Under the pieces are notes generated by a model, which saw nothing but the letters and a program-made list of their open reading frames with translations, did not search any database and was not told where the DNA came from. DNA of 64,000 nt from Castellaniella sp049650445 (GTDB lineage Bacteria; Pseudomonadota; Gammaproteobacteria; Burkholderiales; Burkholderiaceae_B): the NCBI RefSeq assembly GCF_049650445.1, contig NZ_JBASAD010000022.1, forward strand, positions 1-64,000. Direction: 5' to 3'. Within the stretch, counting starts at the first letter, position 1. The number at the start of each line of letters is the position of its first letter. The position numbers and the translations under genes were made by a program. Below are positions 44,020-52,719 of the stretch, piece after piece.

Positions 44020-45822
44020 ATGGCAAGCGAAGGGGATGCGAGCCAGTTGATCGGTCTGGTCACGCTGCTGGGGGCGGCCGTGCTGGCGGTGCCGCTGTTC
44101 AAGCGCCTCGGCCTGGGTTCCGTGTTGGGCTATCTGGCGGCGGGGCTGGCCATCGGACCCTACGGTCTGGGCCTGATGGCCGACGCCGGGACCATCCTCC
44201 ACGTGGCCGAACTGGGGGTGGTGATGTTCCTGTTCATCATCGGGCTGGAGATGAAGCCCTCACACCTGTGGAACCTGCGCGGGCAGATCTTCGGACTCGG
44301 CAGCCTGCAGGTCGTGGTGTGCGCCCTCCTGCTCACCGGGGTGGGCATCGGCTTCGGCTTTCCCTGGCCGGTGGCGTTCGTCAGCGGCGCCGGCTTCGTG
44401 CTGACCTCCACCGCCATCGTCATGCAGGTACTCGCCGAACGCGGCGACATCCTGACGCCGCGCGGCCAGCGCATCGTCTCCATCCTGTTGTTCGAAGACC
44501 TGCTGATCGTGCCGCTGCTGGCGGTGGTGGCCTTTCTCGCGCCAGCCGACGCGGCACCGGTGGCTGCGGCCCCGCTGTGGCAGCGCGCCGGCATCGGCTT
44601 GCTGTCGCTGGGCGCGTTGGTGGCAGCGGGGCTGTGGCTGCTCAACCCGCTGTTTCGCGTGCTGGCCAGGGCCAAGGCGCGCGAAGTGATGACGGCCGCC
44701 GCACTGCTGGTGGTGCTGGGGGCGGCGCTCCTGATGGAACTGGGTGGCCTGTCCACGGCCATGGGCGCCTTCGTCGCCGGCGTGCTGCTGTCGGAATCCT
44801 CCTTCCGCCACCAACTGGAGGCCGACATCGAGCCGTTTCGCGGCCTGCTGCTGGGGCTGTTCTTCCTGGGCGTGGGCATGGCGCTCGACCTGGACGTGGT
44901 GGCGCGCGACTGGCGGCTCATCGGCCTGGGCGTGGTCGCGCTGATGCTGGCGAAGGCCCTGTGCATCTACGGGGTGGCGCGGCTGGCCGGCAGCAGCCGC
45001 GCCGACGCCATCGACCGCGCCACACTCATGGCCCAAGGCGGGGAATTCGCCTTCGTGCTGTTCGCCGAGGCCTTGAGACTCAAGGTCATCGGCCAGACGG
45101 TCAACGCCGACATGACGGCGATCATCGTGCTCTCGATGGCCCTGACCCCGCTGGTTGGAGCAGTCTATAAACGCTATGCCCAGTCCGAGGCCGGGTCGCT
45201 CGATGGTGTGGAAACCCCGCAGGACCTGTGCGGCAACGCGCTCATCATCGGCTTCGGGCGCGTGGGGCAGATTGCCAGCCAGGGGCCGCTGGCCCGGGGC
45301 ACCACGCTGTCCATCATCGACAACGACCCCGACGTGATCCGCAACGCCGCGCGTTACGGCTTCAAGGTCTACTTTGGCGATGGCGCCCGCGCCGACGTGC
45401 TGCGCGCCGCCGGTGCCCGGCATGCCCAGGTCATCCTGGTCTGCGTGGACGATCCGGCCGCCGCCACGCGCATCGTCGAGAACGCGCGGCGAGAATGCCC
45501 CCAGACCCGGCTGGTCGTGCGCGCCTTCGACCGCGAACACGCACTTGAACTCATCCGGCTGGACGCCGACCATGTGGAACGCGAGACCTTCGAAGCGGCG
45601 CTGCGGATGGGGCATCAGGCGGTACTGGCCCTGGGCGCCACGGACCAGGAAGCCGACGATCTGACCGACGACGTGCGCAGCCGGGACGCCGAGCGCTTCA
45701 CCCTGGAAACGGCCGGCGGCACCTTCGCCGGGCGCGCGCTGCTGCTGGGCAACATCGAACGCATCGACCCGCCGCGCCACAAGCGCAAACCGGGCGCGCC
45801 CCTACCGCCGGAGAATGTATAA
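44020..45822 (+). CDS. Kef-type monovalent cation:proton antiporter with RCK/TrkA-N domain
   Basis: A 600-residue CPA2 antiporter with about 12-13 helices (PLFKRLGLGSVLGYLAAGLAIGPYGL, ELGVVMFLFIIGLEMKP, TSTAIVMQVLAERG, LFFLGVGMALDLD, AQGGEFAFVLF) and a cytoplasmic NAD-binding RCK domain from about residue 400 (ALIIGFGRVGQIASQ, IIDNDPDVI, VYFGDGARADVLRAAGA). It exchanges K+ (or Na+) for H+ in the inner membrane. KefB/KefC type is likely; no KefF/KefG ancillary oxidoreductase is adjacent. Confidence 0.9.
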   Translation: MASEGDASQLIGLVTLLGAAVLAVPLFKRLGLGSVLGYLAAGLAIGPYGLGLMADAGTILHVAELGVVMFLFIIGLEMKPSHLWNLRGQIFGLGSLQVVVCALLLTGVGIGFGFPWPVAFVSGAGFVLTSTAIVMQVLAERGDILTPRGQRIVSILLFEDLLIVPLLAVVAFLAPADAAPVAAAPLWQRAGIGLLSLGALVAAGLWLLNPLFRVLARAKAREVMTAAALLVVLGAALLMELGGLSTAMGAFVAGVLLSESSFRHQLEADIEPFRGLLLGLFFLGVGMALDLDVVARDWRLIGLGVVALMLAKALCIYGVARLAGSSRADAIDRATLMAQGGEFAFVLFAEALRLKVIGQTVNADMTAIIVLSMALTPLVGAVYKRYAQSEAGSLDGVETPQDLCGNALIIGFGRVGQIASQGPLARGTTLSIIDNDPDVIRNAARYGFKVYFGDGARADVLRAAGARHAQVILVCVDDPAAATRIVENARRECPQTRLVVRAFDREHALELIRLDADHVERETFEAALRMGHQAVLALGATDQEADDLTDDVRSRDAERFTLETAGGTFAGRALLLGNIERIDPPRHKRKPGAPLPPENV

Positions 45823-45870
45823 TGCGCCCCTGCGCCCTGGCGACCTGCCGGGGCCATCAGGCAGACATCC

Positions 45871-45946
45871 GGGTGCTTAGCTCAGTTGGTAGAGCGGCGC
45901 CTTTACACGGCGTAGGTCGGGGGTTCGAGCCCCTCAGCACCCACCA
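45871..45946 (+). tRNA. tRNA-Val (anticodon TAC)
   Basis: A 76-base cloverleaf: acceptor GGGTGCT pairs with AGCACCC, D-arm GCTCAGTTGGTAGAGC, anticodon loop TTTACAC (TAC), T-loop GGTTCGAGCCC and encoded CCA. Confidence 0.96.
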
Positions 45947-46002
45947 CGGATTCGGCCTTCGCCTTCCAGGCATCCTCGCCCCGGCGGATTTACAATCCCG
46001 CC

Positions 46003-47079
46003 ATGAATCCCACACCGCATCACCAAGGCTCGCTGCGCTGCGGCCTGGACGCCCTCGGCCAGTTCGACGAGATCGTCGACGTGCGCACGCCCGCCGAATA
46101 CGAAGACGACCACATCCCCGGCGCCCTGAGTGCGCCTGTGCTCAGCAACGAGGAACGCGTCCTGATCGGCACGATGTACGCCCAGGAATCACCCTTCAAG
46201 GCCACGCGCCTGGGTGCCGCCCTGGTGGCACGCCACATCGCCGAATACCTGGAAACGATCTTCGCCGACCGGCCGCGCTCCTGGCGCCCGCTGATCTACT
46301 GCTGGCGCGGCGGCAAGCGTTCAGGCGCCATGACCACGTGGCTCAACCTGATCGGCTGGAAAGCGCGCCAGTTGGACGGCGGCTACAAGACCTGGCGCCG
46401 CCACGTGATCGACACGCTCGCCGAACGCCCGGCCGGACTGGACTGCGTCGTGCTGACCGGCCCCACCGGGTCGGGCAAGACCCGCCTGCTGCAATCGCTG
46501 GGTGCGGCCGGCGCCCAGATCCTGGATCTGGAAGGGCTGGCCCGCCATCGCGGGTCACTGCTGGGCGCACTGCCGGACCAGCCGCAGCCCAGCCAGCGCG
46601 GCTTTGAATCCGCCCTGCTGCAAGCCATCGAAACCCTGGACCCCGCCCGCCCGGTCTTCGTCGAGGCTGAAAGCCGACGCATCGGCCAGGTCGGCCTGCC
46701 CGACGCATTATTGAACGCCATGCACGCGGGCCGCTGTGTGCGCGTGCATGCAGCCCTGCCGCAACGCATCGCCTTTCTGCTGCAGGACTACGCCCATCTG
46801 TTCGACACACCCGACGATTTCGGCCAGACGCTGGAACGGCTGATCGGCCTGCACAGCCGCCAGACGATCCGCGACTGGCAGGCCCTGATCGCCGCCGACC
46901 GGCGCGCCGAGCTGTTCCAGGCGCTGGTGGAAAGCCACTACGACCCCGCCTACCGTCGCAGCAGCGATTCCCATTACGCCGATCTGACCCAGGCAGCGGT
47001 GTTCGACTACGACCCGACCGCCGACGACGGCCACGCCCAGGCCCGCGCCCTGATCGAACAACTGCGCATCCCGGCCTGA
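46003..47079 (+). CDS. selU: tRNA 2-selenouridine synthase (SelU/MnmH)
   Basis: The 358-residue enzyme replaces sulfur by selenium in 2-thiouridine at the tRNA wobble position. The N-terminal rhodanese domain has the active-site cysteine in YCWRGGKRSG (residues ~105), and the C-terminal part has a P-loop (GPTGSGKT, about residue 150). It is paired with selD 34 bases downstream, which supplies selenophosphate. Confidence 0.93.
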   Translation: MNPTPHHQGSLRCGLDALGQFDEIVDVRTPAEYEDDHIPGALSAPVLSNEERVLIGTMYAQESPFKATRLGAALVARHIAEYLETIFADRPRSWRPLIYCWRGGKRSGAMTTWLNLIGWKARQLDGGYKTWRRHVIDTLAERPAGLDCVVLTGPTGSGKTRLLQSLGAAGAQILDLEGLARHRGSLLGALPDQPQPSQRGFESALLQAIETLDPARPVFVEAESRRIGQVGLPDALLNAMHAGRCVRVHAALPQRIAFLLQDYAHLFDTPDDFGQTLERLIGLHSRQTIRDWQALIAADRRAELFQALVESHYDPAYRRSSDSHYADLTQAAVFDYDPTADDGHAQARALIEQLRIPA

Positions 47080-47113
47080 ACCCCAGGCCCCACCCCACAG
47101 GATTCCCGCCCCC

Positions 47114-48169
47114 ATGAACGCTCCCGACATCGCCGTTCCCCGCCTGACCTCCCTGTCCCACGGAGGCGGCTGCGGCTGCAAGATCGCCCCCGACGTGCTG
47201 GCGCGCCTGATGCGCGACGCCCTGCCTGCCGGGCCGTTCCCCGATCTGCTGGTGGGCACGCAATCGTCCGACGATGCAGCCGTCTACCGCATCAACGATG
47301 AGCAGGCGCTGATTGCCACGACCGACTTCTTCATGCCCATCGTCGACGACCCGCGCGACTTCGGCCGCATCGCCGCGACCAACGCACTGTCGGACGTCTA
47401 CGCCATGGGCGGACGCCCGATCCTGGCCCTGGCCCTGGTCGGCATGCCGATCAACGTGCTGCCGCACGACACCATCGCCGCCATTCTGGCGGGCGGCGCC
47501 TCGGTCTGCCAGCAGGCCGGGATTCCCATCGCCGGCGGCCATTCGATCGATTCCGTGGAGCCGATCTACGGCCTGGCCGTCATCGGCCTGGCGCATCCGG
47601 ACCGCATCAAGCGCAACGACCGCGCCCGCGCAGGCGACGTGCTGATCCTGAGCAAACCGCTGGGCGTCGGCATCCTCTCGGCCGCGCTGAAAAAAGACCG
47701 GCTCGACGCCGACGGCTACCGCGCCATGATCGATAGCGCGACCCGGCTGAACACCCCGGGCGCACGCCTGGCCGAACTCGACGCCGTGCATGCCCTGACC
47801 GACGTGACCGGCTTCGGCCTGCTGGGCCACACGCTGGAAATGTGCCGGGGCTCGGGCCTGCGCGCCGAATTGTCCTACGCCGCCCTGCCCTGGCTGGCGC
47901 CCGCGCCGGATCTGGTCCGGGACGGTATCCAGACCGGTGCGTCCGGACGCAACTGGACCGCCTGCGGCGCCGATGTCACCCTGGATGCCGGTTTGCCCGA
48001 CGAAGCCCGCGCCCTGCTGACCGACCCGCAGACCTCCGGCGGCCTGCTGGTCGCCTGCGCCCCGGAGGCCGCCGACGAGGTCCTCGCCCAGCTGCGCGCC
48101 GACGGCTTCGCGCAAGCCGCTCGGATCGGGCGTCTGGAGGCCGGCGCCGCCCATATTCGGGTATCCTGA
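47114..48169 (+). CDS. selD: Selenophosphate synthetase (SelD), cysteine form
   Basis: A 351-residue AIR-synthase-fold enzyme making selenophosphate from selenide and ATP. The active site reads SHGGGCGCK, so the catalytic residue is cysteine rather than selenocysteine. Further motifs: DDAAVYRI, FMPIVDDPRDFGRIAATNALSDVYAMGG and TDVTGFGLLGH. With selU directly upstream and no selA or selB in this window, the local role is tRNA selenation. Confidence 0.94.
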   Translation: MNAPDIAVPRLTSLSHGGGCGCKIAPDVLARLMRDALPAGPFPDLLVGTQSSDDAAVYRINDEQALIATTDFFMPIVDDPRDFGRIAATNALSDVYAMGGRPILALALVGMPINVLPHDTIAAILAGGASVCQQAGIPIAGGHSIDSVEPIYGLAVIGLAHPDRIKRNDRARAGDVLILSKPLGVGILSAALKKDRLDADGYRAMIDSATRLNTPGARLAELDAVHALTDVTGFGLLGHTLEMCRGSGLRAELSYAALPWLAPAPDLVRDGIQTGASGRNWTACGADVTLDAGLPDEARALLTDPQTSGGLLVACAPEAADEVLAQLRADGFAQAARIGRLEAGAAHIRVS

Positions 48170-48194
48170 TTCCGTCCCTTTCCCCGGAGCCCTC

Positions 48195-49709
48195 ATGGCC
48201 GATCCCTTGATCATCGCCCGCAACGCCGACGCCCAGGCCGCTCTGCTGCCCCAGTTGGCCAACCGCCACGGCTGCATCACCGGCGCCACGGGCACCGGCA
48301 AGACCATCACCCTGCAGGTCCTGGCCGAATCGTTCTCCCGCATCGGCACGCCGGTCTTCATGGCGGACGTCAAGGGCGACCTGACCGGTATTTCCCAGGC
48401 GGGCGCCGCGTCGCCCAAGCTGGCCCAGCGCCTGACCGACCTGGGGCTGCCCGAACCCGTCTGGGGCGGCAGTCCGACCACGCTGTGGGACATCTTCGGC
48501 GAACAGGGCCATTCGATCCGCGCCACCGTATCCGATCTGGGGCCGCTGCTGCTGGCCCGCATGCTGGACCTGAACGACACCCAGGAAGGCGTGCTGACCC
48601 TGGCTTTCCGCGTCGCCGACGACGAGGGCCTGCTGCTCCTGGACATGAAGGACCTGCGCGCCATGCTGCAGTTCGTGGCCGACCATGCCGCCGAACTGCG
48701 CACCCGCTACGGCCAGGTATCCTCGGCCTCCATCGGCGCGATCCAGCGCAATCTGCTGCGTCTGGAATCCCAGGGTGCCGAGAACTTCTTCGGTGAGCCC
48801 ATGCTGGACGTCTTCGACTGGATGCGTACCGATGCCCAGGGGCGCGGCATGATCAACATCCTGGCCGCCGACCGCTTGATGCAGTCCCCGCGCCTGTACG
48901 CCGTCTTCCTGCTGTGGATGCTGGCCGACCTGTACGAACGCCTGCCGGAAGTCGGCGATCTGGACAAGCCCAAACTCGTCTTCTTCTTCGACGAAGCTCA
49001 CCTGCTGTTCAAGGACGCCCCCGCTGCCCTGCTGGAAAAGATCGAACAGGTCGTGCGCCTGATCCGCTCCAAAGGCGTGGGGGTGTATTTCGTCAGCCAG
49101 AACCCGACCGACATCCCCGACACCGTCCTGGGCCAACTGGGCCACCGCGTGCAGCACGCACTGCGCGCCTACACCCCCCGCGACCAGAAGGCCGTCAAGA
49201 CCGCCGCGCAGACCATGCGGCCCAATCCGGGACTGGACGTCGAGGCCGCCATCACCGAGCTGGCCGTGGGCGAGGCCCTGGTGTCCCTGCTGGACCCCAA
49301 AGGCCAGCCCACCCCCACGCAGCGCGTCTGGATGCTGGCCCCCGGCAGCCGCATCGGCCCGGCCACGGCGGCAGAACGCCAGGCGCTGCTGGGAGCCTCG
49401 TCGCTGGCCGGCAAGTACGATCAGACCGCCGACCGCGAATCAGCCTACGAGATCCTGCTGCAGCGCGCCCAATCCGCAGGCGCCGCGCCCGCCGGGGCCA
49501 AAGGCGCCGCCGGCGCCAGCGGATCGCCCGCCGCCCAGGACAACGGCATCACCGGCATCCTGAGCGACTTTCTGTTTGGCTCCACCGGCCCGCGAGGCGG
49601 CAAACGCGACGGCGTGGTGCAATCGGTCACCAAGAGCGTGGTGCGCAATGCCGCCAATCAGTTGGTGCGCGGCCTGCTGGGCTCCTTGGTCGGCGGCAAG
49701 CGGCGCTGA
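48195..49709 (+). CDS. HerA-like ATPase/helicase (DUF853 family)
   Basis: The 504-residue P-loop ATPase shows Walker A GATGTGKT near residue 37 and Walker B LVFFFDEAHLL near residue 260, plus VYFVSQNPTDIP. It belongs to the HerA/FtsK-related YjgR (DUF853) group, cytosolic ATPases of unknown cellular role. A Gly/Ala-rich linker of about 25 residues near residue 430 precedes a short C-terminal segment. It starts 25 bases after selD. Confidence 0.85.
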   Translation: MADPLIIARNADAQAALLPQLANRHGCITGATGTGKTITLQVLAESFSRIGTPVFMADVKGDLTGISQAGAASPKLAQRLTDLGLPEPVWGGSPTTLWDIFGEQGHSIRATVSDLGPLLLARMLDLNDTQEGVLTLAFRVADDEGLLLLDMKDLRAMLQFVADHAAELRTRYGQVSSASIGAIQRNLLRLESQGAENFFGEPMLDVFDWMRTDAQGRGMINILAADRLMQSPRLYAVFLLWMLADLYERLPEVGDLDKPKLVFFFDEAHLLFKDAPAALLEKIEQVVRLIRSKGVGVYFVSQNPTDIPDTVLGQLGHRVQHALRAYTPRDQKAVKTAAQTMRPNPGLDVEAAITELAVGEALVSLLDPKGQPTPTQRVWMLAPGSRIGPATAAERQALLGASSLAGKYDQTADRESAYEILLQRAQSAGAAPAGAKGAAGASGSPAAQDNGITGILSDFLFGSTGPRGGKRDGVVQSVTKSVVRNAANQLVRGLLGSLVGGKRR

Positions 49710-49744
49710 GCCCGCAAGGCCGGAACACAACCCGGAAACAGCGC

Positions 49745-50350
49745 ATGCCTGACCAAGCGCCCCGCCCTGCCCCCGCGTCCGAGTCCCCCGCCACGAGTCT
49801 CGTGCGCTGCCGCTGGTGCACCGACGATCCGCTGTACCAGCGCTACCACGACAGCGAATGGGGTGTGCCCTCCCGCGATCCCCAGCATCTGTTCGAGATG
49901 CTGATCCTGGAGGGCTTTCAGGCGGGTCTGTCCTGGCTGACCGTGTTGCGCAAGCGCGAAGCCCTGCGCGCCGCCCTGCTGGGCTTCGACCCCCACGCCC
50001 TGGCCCGGACGGACGAGGCCTGGGTTCAGGACCGCATGCAGGACGCCGCCATCATCCGCAACCGGCTGAAGCTGCGCGCCGCGGGCCGCAATGCACGAGC
50101 CTGGCTGGCACTGCCCGATCCTGTCGGGCTGGTGTGGTCGGTGGTGGGCGGCCGACCCATCATTCATCACTATGCCGCCCCGGAAGACGCGCCCGTCGCC
50201 GGTCCCGAAGCCGACACCCTAAGCCGTCTGCTGAAGCGCCATGGCTTTACCTTTGTCGGGCCGACCATCTGCCAGTCCTACCTGCAGGCCATCGGCTGCC
50301 TGATGGATCACACCACGGACTGCCATCGTCATCGGGCGCTGGCGGTCTAG
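49745..50350 (+). CDS. tag: DNA-3-methyladenine glycosylase I
   Basis: A 201-residue base-excision enzyme with the Tag signature CRWCTDDPLYQRYHDSEWGVP, the catalytic-pocket MLILEGFQAGLSWLTVLRKRE, and a C-terminal zinc-site segment (GFTFVGPTICQSYLQAIGCLMDHTTDCHRH). An unusual N-terminal extension of about 20 residues precedes the family core. It removes 3-methyladenine from alkylated DNA. Confidence 0.93.
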   Translation: MPDQAPRPAPASESPATSLVRCRWCTDDPLYQRYHDSEWGVPSRDPQHLFEMLILEGFQAGLSWLTVLRKREALRAALLGFDPHALARTDEAWVQDRMQDAAIIRNRLKLRAAGRNARAWLALPDPVGLVWSVVGGRPIIHHYAAPEDAPVAGPEADTLSRLLKRHGFTFVGPTICQSYLQAIGCLMDHTTDCHRHRALAV

Positions 50351-50356
50351 GCGTCC

Positions 50357-50761
50357 ATGACGCTGACCGAAGCCTATCAGGCTGCGCACTACCGCATCGA
50401 CGCTGATCCGCCGATCGTCCTGCGCATCGGCCAGGCGCAACCCGCGCTGCGGTCTCTGATGCCGTCCGGCAGCGAGACCGGCGGCATTTTCCTGACTGCC
50501 TGCAACCCGTACAGCCGCCGCCTGCGTCCCGCTGCCAATGCCCGCCGCCTGCGCGCGCTGCGACGGGCGGTCGAGCGGCTCGGGCACGCCTGGCTGCCGG
50601 GCCGGGGCCTGGACCCGCTGGGACAGTGGCCCGATGAGCCCAGCCTGTGGATTCCCGGCTTGCCGCTGGACGAGGGCCTGCAGCTGGCGCGCCGCTTCGG
50701 ACAGAACGCCCTGGTCCGATGCGGACCGGACACGGTGGCGCGTCTGGTCTGGATACGCTGA
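50357..50761 (+). CDS. DUF3293 domain protein
   Basis: The 134-residue protein matches the DUF3293 pattern: an aromatic-rich N-terminus (AYQAAHYRI), FLTACNPYSRRLRPAANARRLRALRRAVERLGHAW, and ARRFGQNALVR near the end. Function unknown. It begins six bases after the tag stop, so it is probably co-transcribed. Confidence 0.75.
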   Translation: MTLTEAYQAAHYRIDADPPIVLRIGQAQPALRSLMPSGSETGGIFLTACNPYSRRLRPAANARRLRALRRAVERLGHAWLPGRGLDPLGQWPDEPSLWIPGLPLDEGLQLARRFGQNALVRCGPDTVARLVWIR

Positions 50762-50830
50762 ACGCCCCCACCCGCCGAACGCGCGCATCTGCTAAGGTAA
50801 ACGCGTCGCCCGATTCCACGGAGCCCCTTC

Positions 50831-52525
50831 ATGCATGCACTGTTCACCCGTCACACCGCCTTTCACATCATCCTCGCGCTCACCGTGCTGTGCGCCTTGC
50901 TGGCCCTGTCCTTCAGTCCCGGCTGGTGGCTGCCCTGTCTGCTGTTCCTGGGCCTGAGCCTGCTGGGGTTCTACGACCTGAACCAGACCCGGCACGCCAT
51001 CCGCCGCAACTACCCGGTCATCGGCAACCTGCGCTTTCTGTTTGAATTCATCCGCCCCGAAGTCCGCCAGTATTTCTTCGAGGACGACACCCTCAAGCTG
51101 CCCTTTTCGCGCGTGGACCGGTCCCTGGTCTACCAGCGCGCCAAGCAGCAAATGGATCAGCGCCCCTTCGGCACCCAGGGCGACGTTTACGGCAACGCCT
51201 ACGAGTGGATCAACCACGCCATGGTTCCGGTCCACGTCCAGGACCATGATTTCCGCGTCACCGTCGGCGGGCCGGACTGTACTCAGCCCGTGGATCTCTC
51301 GGTCTTCAATATTTCCGCCATGAGCTTCGGCGCACTCTCGGCCAACGCCGTCATGGCTCTGAACAAGGGTGCCGCACTGGGCCGTTTCGCCCACGACACG
51401 GGTGAAGGCGGCGTCAGCCAATATCATCTGCAACACGGCGGCGACCTGATCTGGAACATCGGTTCGGGCTACTTCGGCTGCCGCAATCAGGACGGCAGCT
51501 TTTCCGAGGAACGCTTCGCCGACATGGCCCGGCGGGACAACATCCGCATGATCGAGATCAAGCTGTCCCAGGGCGCCAAACCCGGCCACGGCGGCATCCT
51601 GCCGGCGCCCAAGGTCACGCCGGAAATCGCCGCCGCGCGCGGCGTGCCGGTCGGTCAGGACTGTGTGTCCCCGTCCAGCCACAGCGCCTTTCAGACCCCC
51701 ATCGAACTGATGCATTTCGTCGCCCGCCTGCGAGAACTGTCCGGCGGCAAACCAGTGGGCTTCAAGCTGTGCATCGGCCACCCCTGGGAATGGTTCGCCA
51801 TGGCCAAGGCCATGCTGGCGACCGGCATCACGCCCGACTTCATCGTGATCGACGGCGCCGAAGGCGGCACGGGCGCGGCTCCCATCGAATTCGTCGACCA
51901 CGTCGGCACACCGCTGCGCGAAGGCCTGCGCCTGGTCCACAACACACTGGTCGGCATCGGCCTGCGCGAACGCATCCGGCTGGGCGCTTCGGGCAAGGTC
52001 ATCAGCGCCTTCGACATGGCGCGCCTGATGGCCCTGGGTGCGGACTGGTGCAACAGCGCCCGCGCCTACATGTTCGCCATCGGCTGCATCCAGGCCCAGA
52101 CCTGCCATACCGGCCGCTGCCCCACCGGCGTCACCACCCAGGACCCCAAGCGTCAGCAGGCCCTGGTCGTGGCCGACAAATCCGTGCGCGTGGCCAACTA
52201 TCACGCCAACACACTCAAGGCGCTGGGCGAACTGCTGGGGGCGGCCGGCCTGGGCCATCCCGACCAACTGCGTCCACACCATATCGCGCGGCGCATCGCC
52301 AACGGCGAGGTGCGCGTCCTGTCCGCCCTGTTCCCCGACCTGGAAAAAGGCGAACTGCTGGAAGGCCGGTTCCGCAACACGATCTTCCGCACTGCCTGGC
52401 CCATGGCGCAAGCCGAATCCTTCGAGCCGCTGTACAGCCTGAGCGCTGCCCTGTCCGGCCACGCCGACACCGCGCTGGCCCCCGACCAGCATCCAGACAC
52501 GCAGCCTGGGACGGCAACGGCATGA
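50831..52525 (+). CDS. FMN-binding glutamate synthase-family protein with N-terminal membrane anchor
   Basis: The 564-residue protein has two hydrophobic segments within the first 50 residues, then a glutamate-synthase-type FMN domain (FNISAMSFGALSANAVMALNKGAALGRFAHDTGEGGVS, GAKPGHGGILPAPKV, VIDGAEGGTGAAPIEFVDHVGTP). The cysteine set in GCIQAQTCHTGRCPTG could hold a 3Fe-4S cluster. It lacks the glutaminase domain and small subunit, so it is a stand-alone membrane-associated relative whose substrate is unknown. Confidence 0.85.
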   Translation: MHALFTRHTAFHIILALTVLCALLALSFSPGWWLPCLLFLGLSLLGFYDLNQTRHAIRRNYPVIGNLRFLFEFIRPEVRQYFFEDDTLKLPFSRVDRSLVYQRAKQQMDQRPFGTQGDVYGNAYEWINHAMVPVHVQDHDFRVTVGGPDCTQPVDLSVFNISAMSFGALSANAVMALNKGAALGRFAHDTGEGGVSQYHLQHGGDLIWNIGSGYFGCRNQDGSFSEERFADMARRDNIRMIEIKLSQGAKPGHGGILPAPKVTPEIAAARGVPVGQDCVSPSSHSAFQTPIELMHFVARLRELSGGKPVGFKLCIGHPWEWFAMAKAMLATGITPDFIVIDGAEGGTGAAPIEFVDHVGTPLREGLRLVHNTLVGIGLRERIRLGASGKVISAFDMARLMALGADWCNSARAYMFAIGCIQAQTCHTGRCPTGVTTQDPKRQQALVVADKSVRVANYHANTLKALGELLGAAGLGHPDQLRPHHIARRIANGEVRVLSALFPDLEKGELLEGRFRNTIFRTAWPMAQAESFEPLYSLSAALSGHADTALAPDQHPDTQPGTATA

Positions 52526-52606
52526 GGCAAATCCCGCATCGATCTGTCACATCTCCTAGGGAATCTACCTATGGGCTGGATGCCCTCCTGATCTATACTG
52601 GAATCG

Positions 52607-52713
52607 CTACCTGATAGGTAGTCCATCACGCCTCAGGGCGTTGACTTTGCACCGCTCCCATGCGGTGCTGCTGCCCACTGCGGCAGCAAGGCCCCGCCAA
52701 AAGGCGGGGCCTT
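52607..52713 (+). ncRNA. Candidate structured RNA or elaborate terminator (five hairpins)
   Basis: Five consecutive perfect or near-perfect hairpins occur in about 107 bases: CTACCTGATAGGTAG (52607-52621), CGCCTCAGGGCG (52629-52640), GCACCGC/GCGGTGC (52649-52668), TGCTGCC/GGCAGCA (52669-52688) and a strong GC stem GGCCCCGCC/GGCGGGGCC (52690-52711) between the convergent gltB-like and diguanylate cyclase genes. TATACT at about 52594-52599 could be a -10 element. A small RNA ending in a terminator would explain the density of stems; the last hairpin alone could terminate the flanking genes. Confidence 0.4.
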
Positions 52714-52719
52714 CACATT

